NCBI RefSeq assembly: GCF_001544455.2
Contig: NZ_FCOC02000001.1
Coordinates: 558,001-622,000, forward strand
DNA length: 64,000 nucleotides
DNA from: Caballeronia sordidicola
GTDB lineage: Bacteria; Pseudomonadota; Gammaproteobacteria; Burkholderiales; Burkholderiaceae
Direction of reading: 5' to 3'
The translations under genes and the position numbers were made by a program. Positions within the stretch are counted from its first letter, which is position 1, and the number at the start of each line of letters is the position of its first letter. Positions 18,508 through 27,887 of this stretch are shown here, piece by piece. A model generated the notes under the pieces. That model was not told the DNA's origin and did not search any database. It worked only from the letters and a program-made list of their open reading frames with translations.

Positions 18508-18576
18508 GCGGTTCCGATGAGTTGAATCAGCCTTGATCAGGCAACACCGAGACAATAAAACGGCCTTCGGAAAAAC

Positions 18577-18608
18577 AAAACGCCCGCAACATCTGTTACG
18601 GGCGTTTT
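18577..18608 (-). terminator. Terminator of the mctP operon
   Basis: AAAACGCCCG (18577-18586) pairs with CGGGCGTTTT (18599-18608). On the minus strand it lies 34 bases past the mctP stop and is followed by a T run. Confidence 0.85.
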
Positions 18609-18641
18609 ACCAGCTTTCCTGCCGATCCGGAATTCGGAGGA

Positions 18642-20195
18642 TCAGGTTTCCGCTACGTCCAGATAATCCTCGGGACTCGTGCGGTCATCGGAGCGCTTGA
18701 GGCCGATCACGCGCACCAGGATGCTGACCACGATCGACACAACCAGGTTCACGACCAGCGCCCACACAGCGGCATAACCGGGAATGGCGTAGCCGAACAG
18801 GTGAATCGTGAAGATCGATCCAGCCAGTTTCAGCGATACCGCCATCCACGTGCCCGTGACAATACCCGCAGCCCAGCCGAGCAGCAAACCACGGTGATCG
18901 AGCACGCGCGTATAAAGCCCGAGCACGAGCGCAGGCAACGTCTGGATGATCCAGATCCCGCCGAGCAATTGCAACTGGATGGCGTAGGTCAGCGGCAGCG
19001 CCAGAATAAAGACGACCGCGCCGACCTTCACCAGGAGCGACACCAGCTTCGCGACGTTGGTTTCCTGCTCCGGCGTCATCTTCGTGTTCACGAACTCACG
19101 GTGCACGTTACGCGTGTAGAGGTTGGCCGCCGCAATCGACATGATTGCAGCAGGCACCAGCGCGCCGATACCGATTGCCGCGAACGCCACGCCCACGAAC
19201 CATGACGGGAAGAAGTGCAGGAACAGCGCCGGCACAGCAAAGTTCGAACCATACGCCTTGAAGTACGGCGCGAATTCCGGCATCTCCTTCACGCCGGACG
19301 CGAGCGCCATGTATCCCAGCAACGCGAGCAGGCCGAGCACCAGCGAATAGGCCGGCAGCAGCGCCATGTTGCGGCGGATCGTGTTGCCCGACTTCGAGGA
19401 CAACACCGCCGTCACCGAATGCGGGTACAGGAACAGCGCAAGTGCGGAGCCGACCGCGAGCGTCGCATACGCGCTGTAGCCATTCAGGCTCGATGTATCC
19501 GGCGCCTTCAACAGGATCTTCGCCGGATCGACCGCATGGAAGATCGCGCCGAAACCGCCGAGCTGCGCCGGAATGATGATCATCGCGGCAATGATGGTGA
19601 TGTAGATCAGCACGTCCTTCACGACCGCGATCATGGCCGGCGCGCGCAGTCCCGACGTGTACGTGTAGGCCGCGAGAATCGCGAACGCAATGATCAGCGG
19701 CAGATCGCCGACAAAACCAGTGGTATCGAAACCGAGTGCGCCAATCACCACTTCAATGCCGACCAGTTGCAACGCGATGTACGGCATTGTCGCGACGATC
19801 CCCGTCAGTGCAATAGCGAGCGCGAGCATGCGGCTGTTGTACCGGGCATGCACGAAGTCGGCGGCGGTGACATAGCCGAATTTCTTCGAGATCGCCCACA
19901 GCTTCGGGAACACGACGAACGCGAACGGATAGATCAGGATGGTGTACGGCAACGCAAAGAAGCCCGTTGCGCCGGCGCCGAACACGAGCGCCGGAACGGC
20001 GACGAACGTGTATGCGGTGTACAGGTCGCCGCCAAGCAGGAACCACGTGACAATCGTGCCGAAGCGGCGGCCGCCGAGGCCCCATTCATCGAGCTGGCCT
20101 AGATCGGCCTTGCGCCAATGAGCGGCTACAAAACCCAGGATCGTCACGCCGATGAAGAACAGGACGAAAACGAAGGTTGCGGTGGTATTCATCAT
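18642..20195 (-). CDS. mctP: Sodium:solute symporter, monocarboxylate permease
   Basis: A 517-residue symporter with about 13 transmembrane helices, beginning MMNTTATFVFVLFFIGVTIL. Family marks include the LGGDLYTAYTF segment, ADFVHARYNSRML and FPSWFVGVAFAAIGIGALVPAAIMS. It is closest in feel to MctP, which takes up lactate, pyruvate and some amino acids in Rhizobium. Its ATG overlaps the stop of the DUF3311 gene (ATGA), so the two are translated together; that pairing is characteristic of MctP-type carriers. Confidence 0.92.
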   Translation of the reverse strand: MMNTTATFVFVLFFIGVTILGFVAAHWRKADLGQLDEWGLGGRRFGTIVTWFLLGGDLYTAYTFVAVPALVFGAGATGFFALPYTILIYPFAFVVFPKLWAISKKFGYVTAADFVHARYNSRMLALAIALTGIVATMPYIALQLVGIEVVIGALGFDTTGFVGDLPLIIAFAILAAYTYTSGLRAPAMIAVVKDVLIYITIIAAMIIIPAQLGGFGAIFHAVDPAKILLKAPDTSSLNGYSAYATLAVGSALALFLYPHSVTAVLSSKSGNTIRRNMALLPAYSLVLGLLALLGYMALASGVKEMPEFAPYFKAYGSNFAVPALFLHFFPSWFVGVAFAAIGIGALVPAAIMSIAAANLYTRNVHREFVNTKMTPEQETNVAKLVSLLVKVGAVVFILALPLTYAIQLQLLGGIWIIQTLPALVLGLYTRVLDHRGLLLGWAAGIVTGTWMAVSLKLAGSIFTIHLFGYAIPGYAAVWALVVNLVVSIVVSILVRVIGLKRSDDRTSPEDYLDVAET

Positions 20196-20446
20196 CGCGG
20201 GCTCCCGGGCGTGAGCTTGGGAACGTCGTGGATGGGCTTGGTTTTCTTGTAGACCACGGCAGTAATCACCGCGCTGATCAAGACCCAGAGCAACTGGTAC
20301 CAGTAAAAAAACGGAAAGCCCCAGAGCAACGGTTCGATCTTGTTGTAAAACGGCACCCAGACAACGGCGATCCAGGGAAGTATCAGCAGCCAAAGCCACT
20401 GCTTGTTGCGAACCTGACCGGTAGCGGTCACCGCATCTTGAGCCAT
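20192..20446 (-). CDS. DUF3311 small subunit of the MctP-type symporter
   Basis: An 84-residue membrane protein with two helices (about residues 15-33 and 44-64), including LLILPWIAVVWVPFYNKIEP. DUF3311 proteins are regularly encoded just before an SSS-family permease and probably assist it. The ATG at 20446 has AGAGGAG at good distance; a longer open frame to 20551 is not supported. Its stop overlaps the mctP start by 4 bases. Confidence 0.9.
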   Translation of the reverse strand: MAQDAVTATGQVRNKQWLWLLILPWIAVVWVPFYNKIEPLLWGFPFFYWYQLLWVLISAVITAVVYKKTKPIHDVPKLTPGSPR

Positions 20447-20587
20447 GACGGTCTCCTCTTTTCTCTTGAAATTGCTGCTCGGCTGGCGAATGCGCGGCGG
20501 CTGCGTGGACCTGTTTAAAACCGGTGCGGACCTGTGCGGAACTGGCGGCAAAGCGCCAGCCTAATAGCGCCCCGAAATAACACGTGG

Positions 20588-20615
20588 AGTATATGGACGC
20601 ATAAAAGCCGGTCAA
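20588..20615 (-). promoter_or_regulatory. Sigma-70 promoter of DUF3311-mctP
   Basis: Minus strand TTGACC (20615-20610) and TATACT (20593-20588) are separated by 16 bases. The leader to the DUF3311 start is about 135 bases. Confidence 0.75.
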
Positions 20616-20718
20616 GCAGGGCGAACCCGAACCGTAATGAGCCAGGAAAGCGTTATGTAATTTTTGCTTTCCCGGCCGCTGTAAGAGCGGCGGATTCGCC
20701 GCCGGTTGACTATTAAAC

Positions 20719-21633
20719 CTATAGGGAAAAGTTCGGCGTATCGCCGGCGTCGGCACTGATGGCCAACGCCTTCACCCATTGACGCGCAGGAAGCTTGAGT
20801 TCCTTTTCGATGAGCTTCGCGCGCTGTTCGAGTTGCGCGTAAGGAACGTCGAGCGCCGGCCCTGCAAACGCAACGGCGATGCGGTTGCCATCGTGGACTT
20901 CCGGCAGCGCGATCACGCGGCCATCGAAGGCTTCGGAGAGGTGCTTCATGTTGCGCACGAAGCTCGGATGATCGCCGAACAGGTTGATCGTCACCACGCC
21001 TGCCGAGGGCGTGAGACAAGCACGGCATGCACGATAGAACGCCACGCTTTCGAGCACGGGACCGCGCGCGGTGGCGTCGTAGACATCGATCTGCAATGCG
21101 CCAATGCTGCCGTGATTCGCTGCGTCGTTGACGAAGTCGTAAGCGTCCTGCTCGTGGATGGTGAGGCGTGCATCGTCGTTCGGCAGTTCGAACATCGTGC
21201 GCGCCGCGATCACGACGGACGGGTTCAGTTCGACCGCTTCGACCTTCGCGCGCTTGAGGAACGCGTGCGCGAACTTGGTCAACGCGGCCGCGCCGAGACC
21301 GAGTTGCACGACGCGCTTCGGCGTCTCGATGAACAACAGCCACGCCATCATTTGCTGCGCGTATTCGAGTTCGATGTGATTCGGCTTTTTCAGTCGCATC
21401 GCGCCTTGCACCCATTCGGTGCCGAAATGCAGGAAACGCACGCCGTCCTCTTCCGAGAACGTCACGGGCGCGAAGCGCGGCTTGCGCGGGGCGTCGATAC
21501 GCGGCGCGTTTTCGAGATCGTCGTCGCGTTCGCGCTTTGCGCGCCTGGCGAATTTTTTATCGTGCTTTTTTTCCTGGCGCTTGCCGCCGAACGCGCGGGC
21601 TTCAGCCGACGCGCGTTTGATTAATTGGGTCAT
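20719..21633 (-). CDS. Spermidine-synthase-like methyltransferase-fold protein
   Basis: The 304-residue protein has a basic, charged N-terminal 45 residues and then a Rossmann fold of the polyamine aminopropyltransferase type. The nucleotide loop reads QLGLGAAALTKFAH instead of the GGGDG of true SpeE. The acidic positions EAVELNPSV, QDAYDFV and QIDVYDA are kept. The altered loop suggests a different activity from spermidine synthesis. Its ATG overlaps the stop of the glycosylase gene upstream (ATGA). Confidence 0.85.
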   Translation of the reverse strand: MTQLIKRASAEARAFGGKRQEKKHDKKFARRAKRERDDDLENAPRIDAPRKPRFAPVTFSEEDGVRFLHFGTEWVQGAMRLKKPNHIELEYAQQMMAWLLFIETPKRVVQLGLGAAALTKFAHAFLKRAKVEAVELNPSVVIAARTMFELPNDDARLTIHEQDAYDFVNDAANHGSIGALQIDVYDATARGPVLESVAFYRACRACLTPSAGVVTINLFGDHPSFVRNMKHLSEAFDGRVIALPEVHDGNRIAVAFAGPALDVPYAQLEQRAKLIEKELKLPARQWVKALAISADAGDTPNFSL

Positions 21634-22103
21634 TTAAGGATGTCGCGCCAGATGCGCAGTTTTTGATCGAACGAGAGAATAGCATTCGCCGGACTCGACG
21701 ACGGCAGGACGAGCGTTTGATAGCCCGCCTCCCGGATCACGGGCTCGAAACGGCCCGAGGTCTTGCCGTTGAAGCAGAGCTTTTTCAGGCCTGGCGCGTG
21801 GCGGCGGAATGAGGCGAAGTCGTTGGGATTCGCGTGGCGGATCGCGCTGTCGAGACTGCCTTCGCGTTCGCAAGCCGCGAGCACGTCCCATAAGCCGATG
21901 CCATGTTCGAGCAGCTTGAGGACACGCTGATCGTAGGGAAGCGCGTTCAAAGGCTCGCCGACAACCGTTCCCACCAGCCGCCAGAACTGGTTGCGCGGAT
22001 GCGCGTAGTACTGCGCGGCATCGAGCGAAGCTACACCGGGGAAGCTGCCGAGAATCAGCGTGTGCGTGTTTTCATCGGCGATGGGCGGGAAGCCTGTCAG
22101 CAT
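21630..22103 (-). CDS. DNA-deoxyinosine / uracil glycosylase family protein
   Basis: A 157-residue protein of the uracil-DNA-glycosylase superfamily, in the branch that acts on mismatched or deaminated bases. It shows [18 protein letters not shown] with HPRNQFWRL in the N-terminal third, and the C-terminal loop LPSSSPANA. The start at 22103 lies inside the last codons of ubiC (7-base overlap), and the stop overlaps the next start, so translation is coupled across three genes. Confidence 0.88.
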   Translation of the reverse strand: MLTGFPPIADENTHTLILGSFPGVASLDAAQYYAHPRNQFWRLVGTVVGEPLNALPYDQRVLKLLEHGIGLWDVLAACEREGSLDSAIRHANPNDFASFRRHAPGLKKLCFNGKTSGRFEPVIREAGYQTLVLPSSSPANAILSFDQKLRIWRDILK

Positions 22104-22666
22104 CGGTCGCGATGCTCGAGGAACGACCAGAGCGCGGGCAGGAAACATTCGGTGACCATCAGCGGCGCGTTTTTTCTGACGAACACGGAGCGGCGCGCGA
22201 CGAATGTGTGCGGTGCTTCATTTGGCATTTGCGCGCCGGCGAGGCGGTATAGCGGTTCGCGCGCGGTGAGCCGGCGCGAGGTAAGCGCCGAGCGCCATAC
22301 GCTGCTGTCGCTATACAGCAGTTCAGCCAGCGGACGCGTCCTCAGGCGGCGCATGGCTTGCCATACACCCGAACTGGCGCTGAGCGGCACGATGCTGTGC
22401 GCCGCCACGAACGGCACGCCCTCCACGTTCAGCACGACTTCGCGCGTCCATACAGGCGTGCGCGGCGTGATGTTCAACGCGCTGGCTTCGTCTCGCCATG
22501 GCTGGCTCACGGCTTCGCGGGTGACATCGACGGTGACAGTGCCGAGTTCACGCAAATGCGCGGTGAGGGAGCCGCCGCGGGTGAGCCAGTCCTTCTGGTC
22601 GGCGGTGAAAGTGGGAAGCGGACGGATGCGCCATTTTCCAGGCGCCGCAACGAGGGTATTCAGCAT
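22097..22666 (-). CDS. ubiC: Chorismate pyruvate-lyase
   Basis: The 189-residue enzyme releases pyruvate from chorismate to give 4-hydroxybenzoate, the first step of ubiquinone synthesis. The UbiC pattern is seen in [17 protein letters not shown] (residues ~26-42), [22 protein letters not shown] (in two parts) and the late TECFLPALW. It is the first gene of a tightly overlapping operon with the glycosylase and the spermidine-synthase-like protein, although no functional link between the three is obvious. Confidence 0.9.
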   Translation of the reverse strand: MLNTLVAAPGKWRIRPLPTFTADQKDWLTRGGSLTAHLRELGTVTVDVTREAVSQPWRDEASALNITPRTPVWTREVVLNVEGVPFVAAHSIVPLSASSGVWQAMRRLRTRPLAELLYSDSSVWRSALTSRRLTAREPLYRLAGAQMPNEAPHTFVARRSVFVRKNAPLMVTECFLPALWSFLEHRDRC

Positions 22667-22788
22667 GCGCGAGATTATAAAACCTCGCGCGTAAATAGGA
22701 CGAATCGTATAGATGCGGGCGGCCTCAGGGGGAAGACTAGCAAACCGGCGGGGAAAAGCCGGTGTTCAATCAATCAGAGAGGACGCAC

Positions 22789-23055
22789 ATGTCTGTGAAT
22801 ACAAAACAAACATCGAAAACCGTTGCAACGCTTGCATCGCATATGTTGCATGATCCGAAGGCGACGCCCGTCGAGAAAAGTCTTGCGGCGTCGGCCCTGT
22901 CGCAAAGCCATTCAACACATCAGACCGGCGCCGAGATGGAGCACAAGGCGTCGTTGGTCTTGCATGACCCCAAGGCATCAAAGGAAGCGAAGACGCTGGC
23001 GGCTTCGGTAGTCGCTCAGGCGAACAAAGAACGGCATGCCAAACCCACTTCTTGA
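22789..23055 (+). CDS. Small internally duplicated LHDPKA protein
   Basis: An 88-residue soluble protein that I do not recognise. It consists of two related units: MLHDPKATPVEKSLAASALS (about residues 19-38) and VLHDPKASKEAKTLAASVVA (about 57-76). It is hydrophilic, His/Lys/Ala-rich and without Cys or Trp. The ATG follows GAGGACGCAC. It is monocistronic, with a strong terminator behind it. A small stress-type or nucleoid-associated role is possible but not shown. Confidence 0.8.
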   Translation: MSVNTKQTSKTVATLASHMLHDPKATPVEKSLAASALSQSHSTHQTGAEMEHKASLVLHDPKASKEAKTLAASVVAQANKERHAKPTS

Positions 23056-23077
23056 TGGCTTGATTCGCCGTCAATAA

Positions 23078-23114
23078 AAAACGCGCTGCCAGTTACCAGG
23101 CAGCGCGTTTTTTT
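23078..23114. terminator. Bidirectional terminator
   Basis: AAAACGCGCTGCC (23078-23090) pairs with GGCAGCGCGTTTT (23099-23111), flanked by A and T runs. It lies between the convergent LHDPKA gene and htpG. Confidence 0.92.
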
Positions 23115-23139
23115 CTGCGTTGAAGCTCCAGCTACTCAA

Positions 23140-25044
23140 TCACCGCGCCAGCAACAACGCGTTCGTCCGCTTCACAAAACTCGCCGGATCCTCCAGCGAT
23201 CCACCTTCGGCCAGCATCGCCTGATCGAAAAGCAGATGACACCAGTCGTTGAAATTCGCGTCGTCGGCGTGAAGCTTCTTGACCAGCGGATGATCCGGAT
23301 TCACTTCCAGAATCGGCTGCATTTGCGGCGCTGCCTGACCTGCCTGCTTCAACATGCGTTGCAGATAACCGCTCATGTCGCCGTCATCGGCCACCAGACA
23401 GGTCGGTGAATCCGTCAGGCGGAACGTCAAACGCACGTCCTTGGCCTTGCCTTCCAGTGCGGCCTTCATGCTTTCGACCAGCGGCTTCAATTCCTCGCCG
23501 ACCTTCTCTTGCGCCTCTTTCTCTTCGTCGTTGAGCGCACCCAGATCCAGATCGCCACGCGCCACGCTTTGCAGCGGCTTGCCATCGAATTCGTTCAGGA
23601 ACGACAGCATCCATTCATCGACACGGTCCGTCAGCAGCAGCACTTCCACGCCCTTCTTGCGGAACACTTCGAGATGCGGACTGTTCTTCGCGGCTTGCCA
23701 CGTGTCGGCGGTGACGTAATAGATTTTCGTTTGCTCGGGCTTCATGCGCGACACGTAGTCGGCCAACGCCACCGTCTGCTCCGCCGAATCCGTATGCGTC
23801 GATGCAAACCGCACGAGCTTCGCAATCCGTTCGCGATTGCCGTAATCCTCGCCGATGCCTTCCTTGAAGACCTGCCCGAACTCTTTCCAGAAGGTCGCGT
23901 ATCTGGCTTTATCGGCGTCTTCGGTCGCTTCAGCGGACGACGACGCCACTTCCTCCAGCATCGACAAAACGCGCTTGGTCACGCCTTCGCGAATGGCTTT
24001 CACGTCGCGGCTTTCCTGCAGGATTTCACGCGATACATTCAGCGGCAAATCGGCCGAATCGACTACGCCCTTCACAAAGCGCAGATAGGCCGGCAGAAGC
24101 TGCTCGGCGTCGTCCATGATGAACACACGCTTCACATACAGCTTCAGGCCGCCGCGATGATCGCGATTCCACAGATCGAACGGCGCATGCTTCGGCACAT
24201 ACAACAACTGTGTGTATTCGCTGCGGCCTTCAACGCGGTTGTGCGTCCATGCAAGCGGTTCGTCGTGATCGTGCGAGATGTGCTGGTAAAACTGCTTGTA
24301 CTGCTCGTCGGTGATGTCGCCCTTCGCGCGGGTCCACAACGCGCTCGCCTGATTGACCGTCTCGTCTTCGTCCTTCGTGACCATCTCCGACTTCTCGGCG
24401 TCCCATTCTTCCTTCTTCATCAGGATGGGCAACGCGACGTGGTCCGAGTACTTCTGAATGACCGACTTCAGCTTGTGCGTGGACAGGAATTCGTCCTCTT
24501 CCGGACGCAGGTGCAGCGTGATGCTCGAACCGCGTTGCGCGCGCTCGATCTGCTCGACCACGAAATCGCCCTCGCCCGCGCTTTCCCAGCGCACGCCTTC
24601 GCTTGCCGGCAATCCGGCGCGGCGCGTTTCAACCGTGATCTTGTCCGCGACAATGAAGCCCGAATAGAAACCCACGCCAAACTGGCCAATTAGCGCAGCG
24701 TCTTTCTGCTGATCGCCGGAGAGCTTCGAAAAGAATTCCTTGGTGCCCGAGCGCGCGATCGTGCCGAGGTTCGCGATCGCCTCGTCGCGGCTCATGCCGA
24801 TGCCGTTGTCGTCGATAGTGATGGTGCGCGCCGCCTTGTCGTACGAAATGCGGATGCGCAGATCCGGATCGTTCTCGTACAACGCGCCGTTTTCGATACC
24901 CTCGAAACGCAGCTTGTCGGCCGCGTCCGATGCGTTCGAAATCAGCTCCCGCAGGAAAATTTCCTTGTTGCTGTAGAGCGAATGGATCATCAGATGCAGA
25001 AGCTGCTTCACTTCTGCCTGAAAGCTCATGGTTTCTTGTGCCAT
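23140..25044 (-). CDS. htpG: Hsp90 chaperone HtpG
   Basis: The 634-residue ATP-dependent chaperone is complete. The N-terminal GHKL ATPase shows [15 protein letters not shown] (residues ~37-51), [22 protein letters not shown] and [11 protein letters not shown]. The middle domain carries the conserved Arg segment [15 protein letters not shown] near 340. The C-terminal dimerisation region is present. The ATG has AGAGGAACCGACC upstream. A good sigma-32 promoter precedes the gene, so heat-shock control is expected. Confidence 0.97.
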   Translation of the reverse strand: MAQETMSFQAEVKQLLHLMIHSLYSNKEIFLRELISNASDAADKLRFEGIENGALYENDPDLRIRISYDKAARTITIDDNGIGMSRDEAIANLGTIARSGTKEFFSKLSGDQQKDAALIGQFGVGFYSGFIVADKITVETRRAGLPASEGVRWESAGEGDFVVEQIERAQRGSSITLHLRPEEDEFLSTHKLKSVIQKYSDHVALPILMKKEEWDAEKSEMVTKDEDETVNQASALWTRAKGDITDEQYKQFYQHISHDHDEPLAWTHNRVEGRSEYTQLLYVPKHAPFDLWNRDHRGGLKLYVKRVFIMDDAEQLLPAYLRFVKGVVDSADLPLNVSREILQESRDVKAIREGVTKRVLSMLEEVASSSAEATEDADKARYATFWKEFGQVFKEGIGEDYGNRERIAKLVRFASTHTDSAEQTVALADYVSRMKPEQTKIYYVTADTWQAAKNSPHLEVFRKKGVEVLLLTDRVDEWMLSFLNEFDGKPLQSVARGDLDLGALNDEEKEAQEKVGEELKPLVESMKAALEGKAKDVRLTFRLTDSPTCLVADDGDMSGYLQRMLKQAGQAAPQMQPILEVNPDHPLVKKLHADDANFNDWCHLLFDQAMLAEGGSLEDPASFVKRTNALLLAR

Positions 25045-25123
25045 GGTCGGTTCCTCTTTTGTCTAGTGTTGACGGGTTTTCAAGCGGCAGCGGTGTAAAC
25101 AGACATCGCGCGAATTCTGCGAC

Positions 25124-25151
25124 ACATGAGGTCGCGGACGGAAATTTCAAG
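25124..25151 (-). promoter_or_regulatory. Sigma-32 heat-shock promoter of htpG
   Basis: Minus strand CTTGAAA (25151-25145) and CCTCATGT (25131-25124) with a 13-base spacer closely fit the sigma-32 consensus CTTGAAA / CCCCATNT. Confidence 0.8.
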
Positions 25152-25188
25152 GGGCGGGTTTGAAAGCGCTACCGCGGCCCGAACTGTT

Positions 25189-26643
25189 CTAGCCCATGCG
25201 GTCGGCATACGCCGTGAGCATTGCCGGCAGCCCCGGATCGCCGCAATTTGCAATGTTAAAGCGCATCCACGTGCTCGGTAGCTGATGCGGGGAAAAGAGG
25301 CTCCCCGGCGTCAGCAGAAATCCGGCCTCGTGCCCGAAGGCCGCGAGACCTTCCGAATCCACGCCGGTATCGGCCCATAAGAACATGCCGGCCGCCGGCA
25401 CCAGATAGGGCTTGTAGCCGACCTTTTCGAACATGCGTACAGTTTTCTCGCGCACGCCGTCGAGCTTTACGCGCAGCCGTTCGACATGCCGGCGATAGTG
25501 GCCGTCGGTCAAGACCTTGTACAGCACGCGCTCGTTGAGTTCGGGGCTCGTCATGCCCACGAGCATCTTCTGGTCCGCGATGGCGTTCGCCACCTCCGGC
25601 GCGCACGCTATGTACCCCACGCGCAGATTTGGCGCGAGCGTCTTCGAAAAGCTGTTGAGGAAGATCACGCGCTTGAGCTGGTCGAGGCTTGCGAGTCGCG
25701 TGGCCGCGAAGTTCGTCGGGCAAAGGTCGCCGTAGATATCGTCTTCCACGACGATGAAATCGTAGGTCTGCGCAAGCTGGAGGATACGAAACGCCTGGGC
25801 CGCCGTGAGCGACGTTCCCGTAGGATTTTGCAGCACCGAATTGATCACGAGCATCTTCGGACGCCATGTCTGCACGAGGTTTTCCAGGGCGTCGAGATCG
25901 GGGCCATCGGGCGTGTAAGGCATGCCGACGAGCCGCGCGCCCTGCGCGACGAAGCGGCCGAACATCTGGAACCAGGCGGGGTCGCCCACGATCACCGTGT
26001 CTCCCGGTTTCACGAACACGCGCGCAATCAGGTCGATGGCTTGCGTCACGCCCGACACCATCACGATCTGCTGCGTGGATGCACCGATCTCCAGTTCTTC
26101 CAGGCGCGTCTGCAGTTGCTGGCGCAGCGGCAAAAACCCCTGCGGCGTGCCGAAACCGAGCATTTGCGCACCGCTTTGCCGGCTCATGGAACGCAGCGCG
26201 CCGGTGAGCAATTCGCCGTTGAGCCAGCTCGAAGGCAGATACCCAATGCCCGGCCCCTTCGCCGGACTCGACGTGTGCAGCATGTTGCGCAGCAGCCAGA
26301 CCACGTCGATGGTGCTCGCGACCGGCTGCGGTTCGCTGGCCGATGGCGGGTGCACGTGGGCGTCGTTCGAGCCGCTCCGGTCGCGCACGAAAAAACCCGA
26401 ACCGCGCCTCGAATCGAGATAGCCATGCGCCACGAGCCGTTCGTACGCCTCGACAACGGTAAAGCGCGACACGCCTTTATCCACGGCGAGCTTGCGGATC
26501 GACGGCATGCGCATGCCCGGGCGAAACACGCGTTCGTCGATACGGCGCCGGCCCCACTGGACCAGCTGGTCGACGAGCGTAAGCTGCGGCGCGCCGTGCG
26601 GCGCGGGAATCTGGTCGAGCGGGACGGACATGTCGGGCTCCAT
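25189..26643 (-). CDS. MocR-type GntR/aminotransferase regulator
   Basis: The 484-residue protein joins an N-terminal GntR winged helix (about residues 15-85, MPSIRKLAVDKGVSRFTVVE and GSGFFV) to a fold-type-I aminotransferase domain. The PLP-binding Lys is in FLNSFSKTLAPNLRVGY, with EDDIYGDL earlier. MocR proteins sense PLP or a PLP adduct and usually control an adjacent or divergent gene. Here the divergent unit is VOC-aminotransferase-RidA. Starts at 26643 or 26631 are both possible. A repeat-rich site lies just upstream. Confidence 0.92.
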   Translation of the reverse strand: MEPDMSVPLDQIPAPHGAPQLTLVDQLVQWGRRRIDERVFRPGMRMPSIRKLAVDKGVSRFTVVEAYERLVAHGYLDSRRGSGFFVRDRSGSNDAHVHPPSASEPQPVASTIDVVWLLRNMLHTSSPAKGPGIGYLPSSWLNGELLTGALRSMSRQSGAQMLGFGTPQGFLPLRQQLQTRLEELEIGASTQQIVMVSGVTQAIDLIARVFVKPGDTVIVGDPAWFQMFGRFVAQGARLVGMPYTPDGPDLDALENLVQTWRPKMLVINSVLQNPTGTSLTAAQAFRILQLAQTYDFIVVEDDIYGDLCPTNFAATRLASLDQLKRVIFLNSFSKTLAPNLRVGYIACAPEVANAIADQKMLVGMTSPELNERVLYKVLTDGHYRRHVERLRVKLDGVREKTVRMFEKVGYKPYLVPAAGMFLWADTGVDSEGLAAFGHEAGFLLTPGSLFSPHQLPSTWMRFNIANCGDPGLPAMLTAYADRMG

Positions 26644-26664
26644 GGAATGAATGCGTGCGGTGAC

Positions 26665-26720
26665 TGTACCGAGAAGTATCGGATGGATTGTACCGTTACT
26701 GTTACGGTCTGAACCGATAC
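26665..26720. promoter_or_regulatory. Candidate MocR operator region
   Basis: TGTACCG occurs as a direct repeat (26665-26671 and 26689-26695). GTATCGG (26676-26682) and CCGATAC (26714-26720) form an inverted pair, and ACCGT (26692-26696) and ACGGT (26704-26708) a second one. The site lies 22 bases upstream of the MocR start, in the region shared with the divergent gene. Confidence 0.55.
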
Positions 26721-26886
26721 ATTTTAAGATCGCGCCTATGAAATGCGCACGCGCCACGAATCTGCTCATAACTTGGCCTGATGGCTAACGCGACCGCCTT
26801 TAGAGACGAAACAGGTATGCTGACGAGCTTGGCCGCGTTTTTTCCGCGCAATTTCATTTAGTTCATATTGACGTAGTCCGTGCACC

Positions 26887-27762
26887 ATGACCGCTCCGCC
26901 CCTGCAACTCGACCATCTGGTAATCGCTGCCCGCACGCTGGAAGAAGGCGCGCGCTTTGTCGCCGGGAAGCTGGGCGTGGAAATGAACGAAGGCGGCGCC
27001 CACCCGCTGATGCGCACGCACAATCGCCTGTTGAACCTCTGGGGTGGCGCTTACCTGGAAGTCATTGCAGTCGATCCCAGTGCAGCCGCGGCCGATTCGC
27101 CGCGACCGCGCCTGTTCGCGCTGGACAATCCCGCGTTTATCGAGCGGCTCGAAGCGGGTCCGCAACTCGTGCACTGGGTCGCGCGCGTCCAACGGCCGAA
27201 ATTGCTGACGCGCTGGCAGGCGCAATACCCGGAGCGCATTGCGCCTGCCGTGAGCATGTCGCGTGGCGCGAATAGCTGGAGCCTGACCGTTCCCGATGAC
27301 GGCGCGTTTCCCGCATGGCAAGGTTCCGGCGATGGACTCCTGCCCTCGCTGATCCAGTGGGACACGCAGCGGCATCCGAGCGAATCGCTGCCGGAAACGG
27401 GCATCGCGGTGAAATCGATTACCGGGTTTCATCCGCGCGCGCATGTGCTTTTGGAACAGTTGGCGTGGCTTGGCGCATCGCACTTGATAAACATCGAAGT
27501 GACGCAAGGCATGCCCGTCCTGGTCGTGGAATTCGAGTTGCCGGATGGTTCCATCGTCACGATGGGCGAGTCCGCTGCAGCACGCGAAGCCGCTTTGCAG
27601 GCAACGAGGCAAGCCGAACTGGCCGCAGCCAGACCTGCCCGCAGGCGTGCAAGAAGCAAGCAGAGCGGGGACGTGACGGAGTCCGCCGACGCCGTGGAAA
27701 CAGCGAACGATTCCACACCGGGCGAACCGGAGCAGCAAGACGAGCAGCAACCCGAGCATTAG
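26887..27762 (+). CDS. Glyoxalase-like domain (VOC) protein
   Basis: A 291-residue protein with a two-part VOC fold. The N-terminal LQLDHLVIAARTLEEGARF and THNRLLNLWGGAYLEVIAVD are typical of the Glyoxalase_3 family; metal ligands are plausible at the His of LDHL and the Glu of YLEV. The last 60 residues are a charged, Ala/Arg-rich tail. Its substrate is unknown. It heads a plus-strand gene set with an aminotransferase and RidA, divergent from the MocR regulator. Confidence 0.88.
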   Translation: MTAPPLQLDHLVIAARTLEEGARFVAGKLGVEMNEGGAHPLMRTHNRLLNLWGGAYLEVIAVDPSAAAADSPRPRLFALDNPAFIERLEAGPQLVHWVARVQRPKLLTRWQAQYPERIAPAVSMSRGANSWSLTVPDDGAFPAWQGSGDGLLPSLIQWDTQRHPSESLPETGIAVKSITGFHPRAHVLLEQLAWLGASHLINIEVTQGMPVLVVEFELPDGSIVTMGESAAAREAALQATRQAELAAARPARRRARSKQSGDVTESADAVETANDSTPGEPEQQDEQQPEH

Positions 27763-27887
27763 CGAGGTTCAGCAACCCGGCGTTACAACCGGGAGTGTGT
27801 GGCTGCAACCCGCGGCGGCGCGATAACAAGAGTCCACCGCCCCATGACCAACAGACCCGTATCACAACGAGACCGACCGAGGACCCA

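Noticed and set aside
23509..24693. A 394-residue open frame on the plus strand
   Set aside because: It is antisense to htpG and shows no family features.
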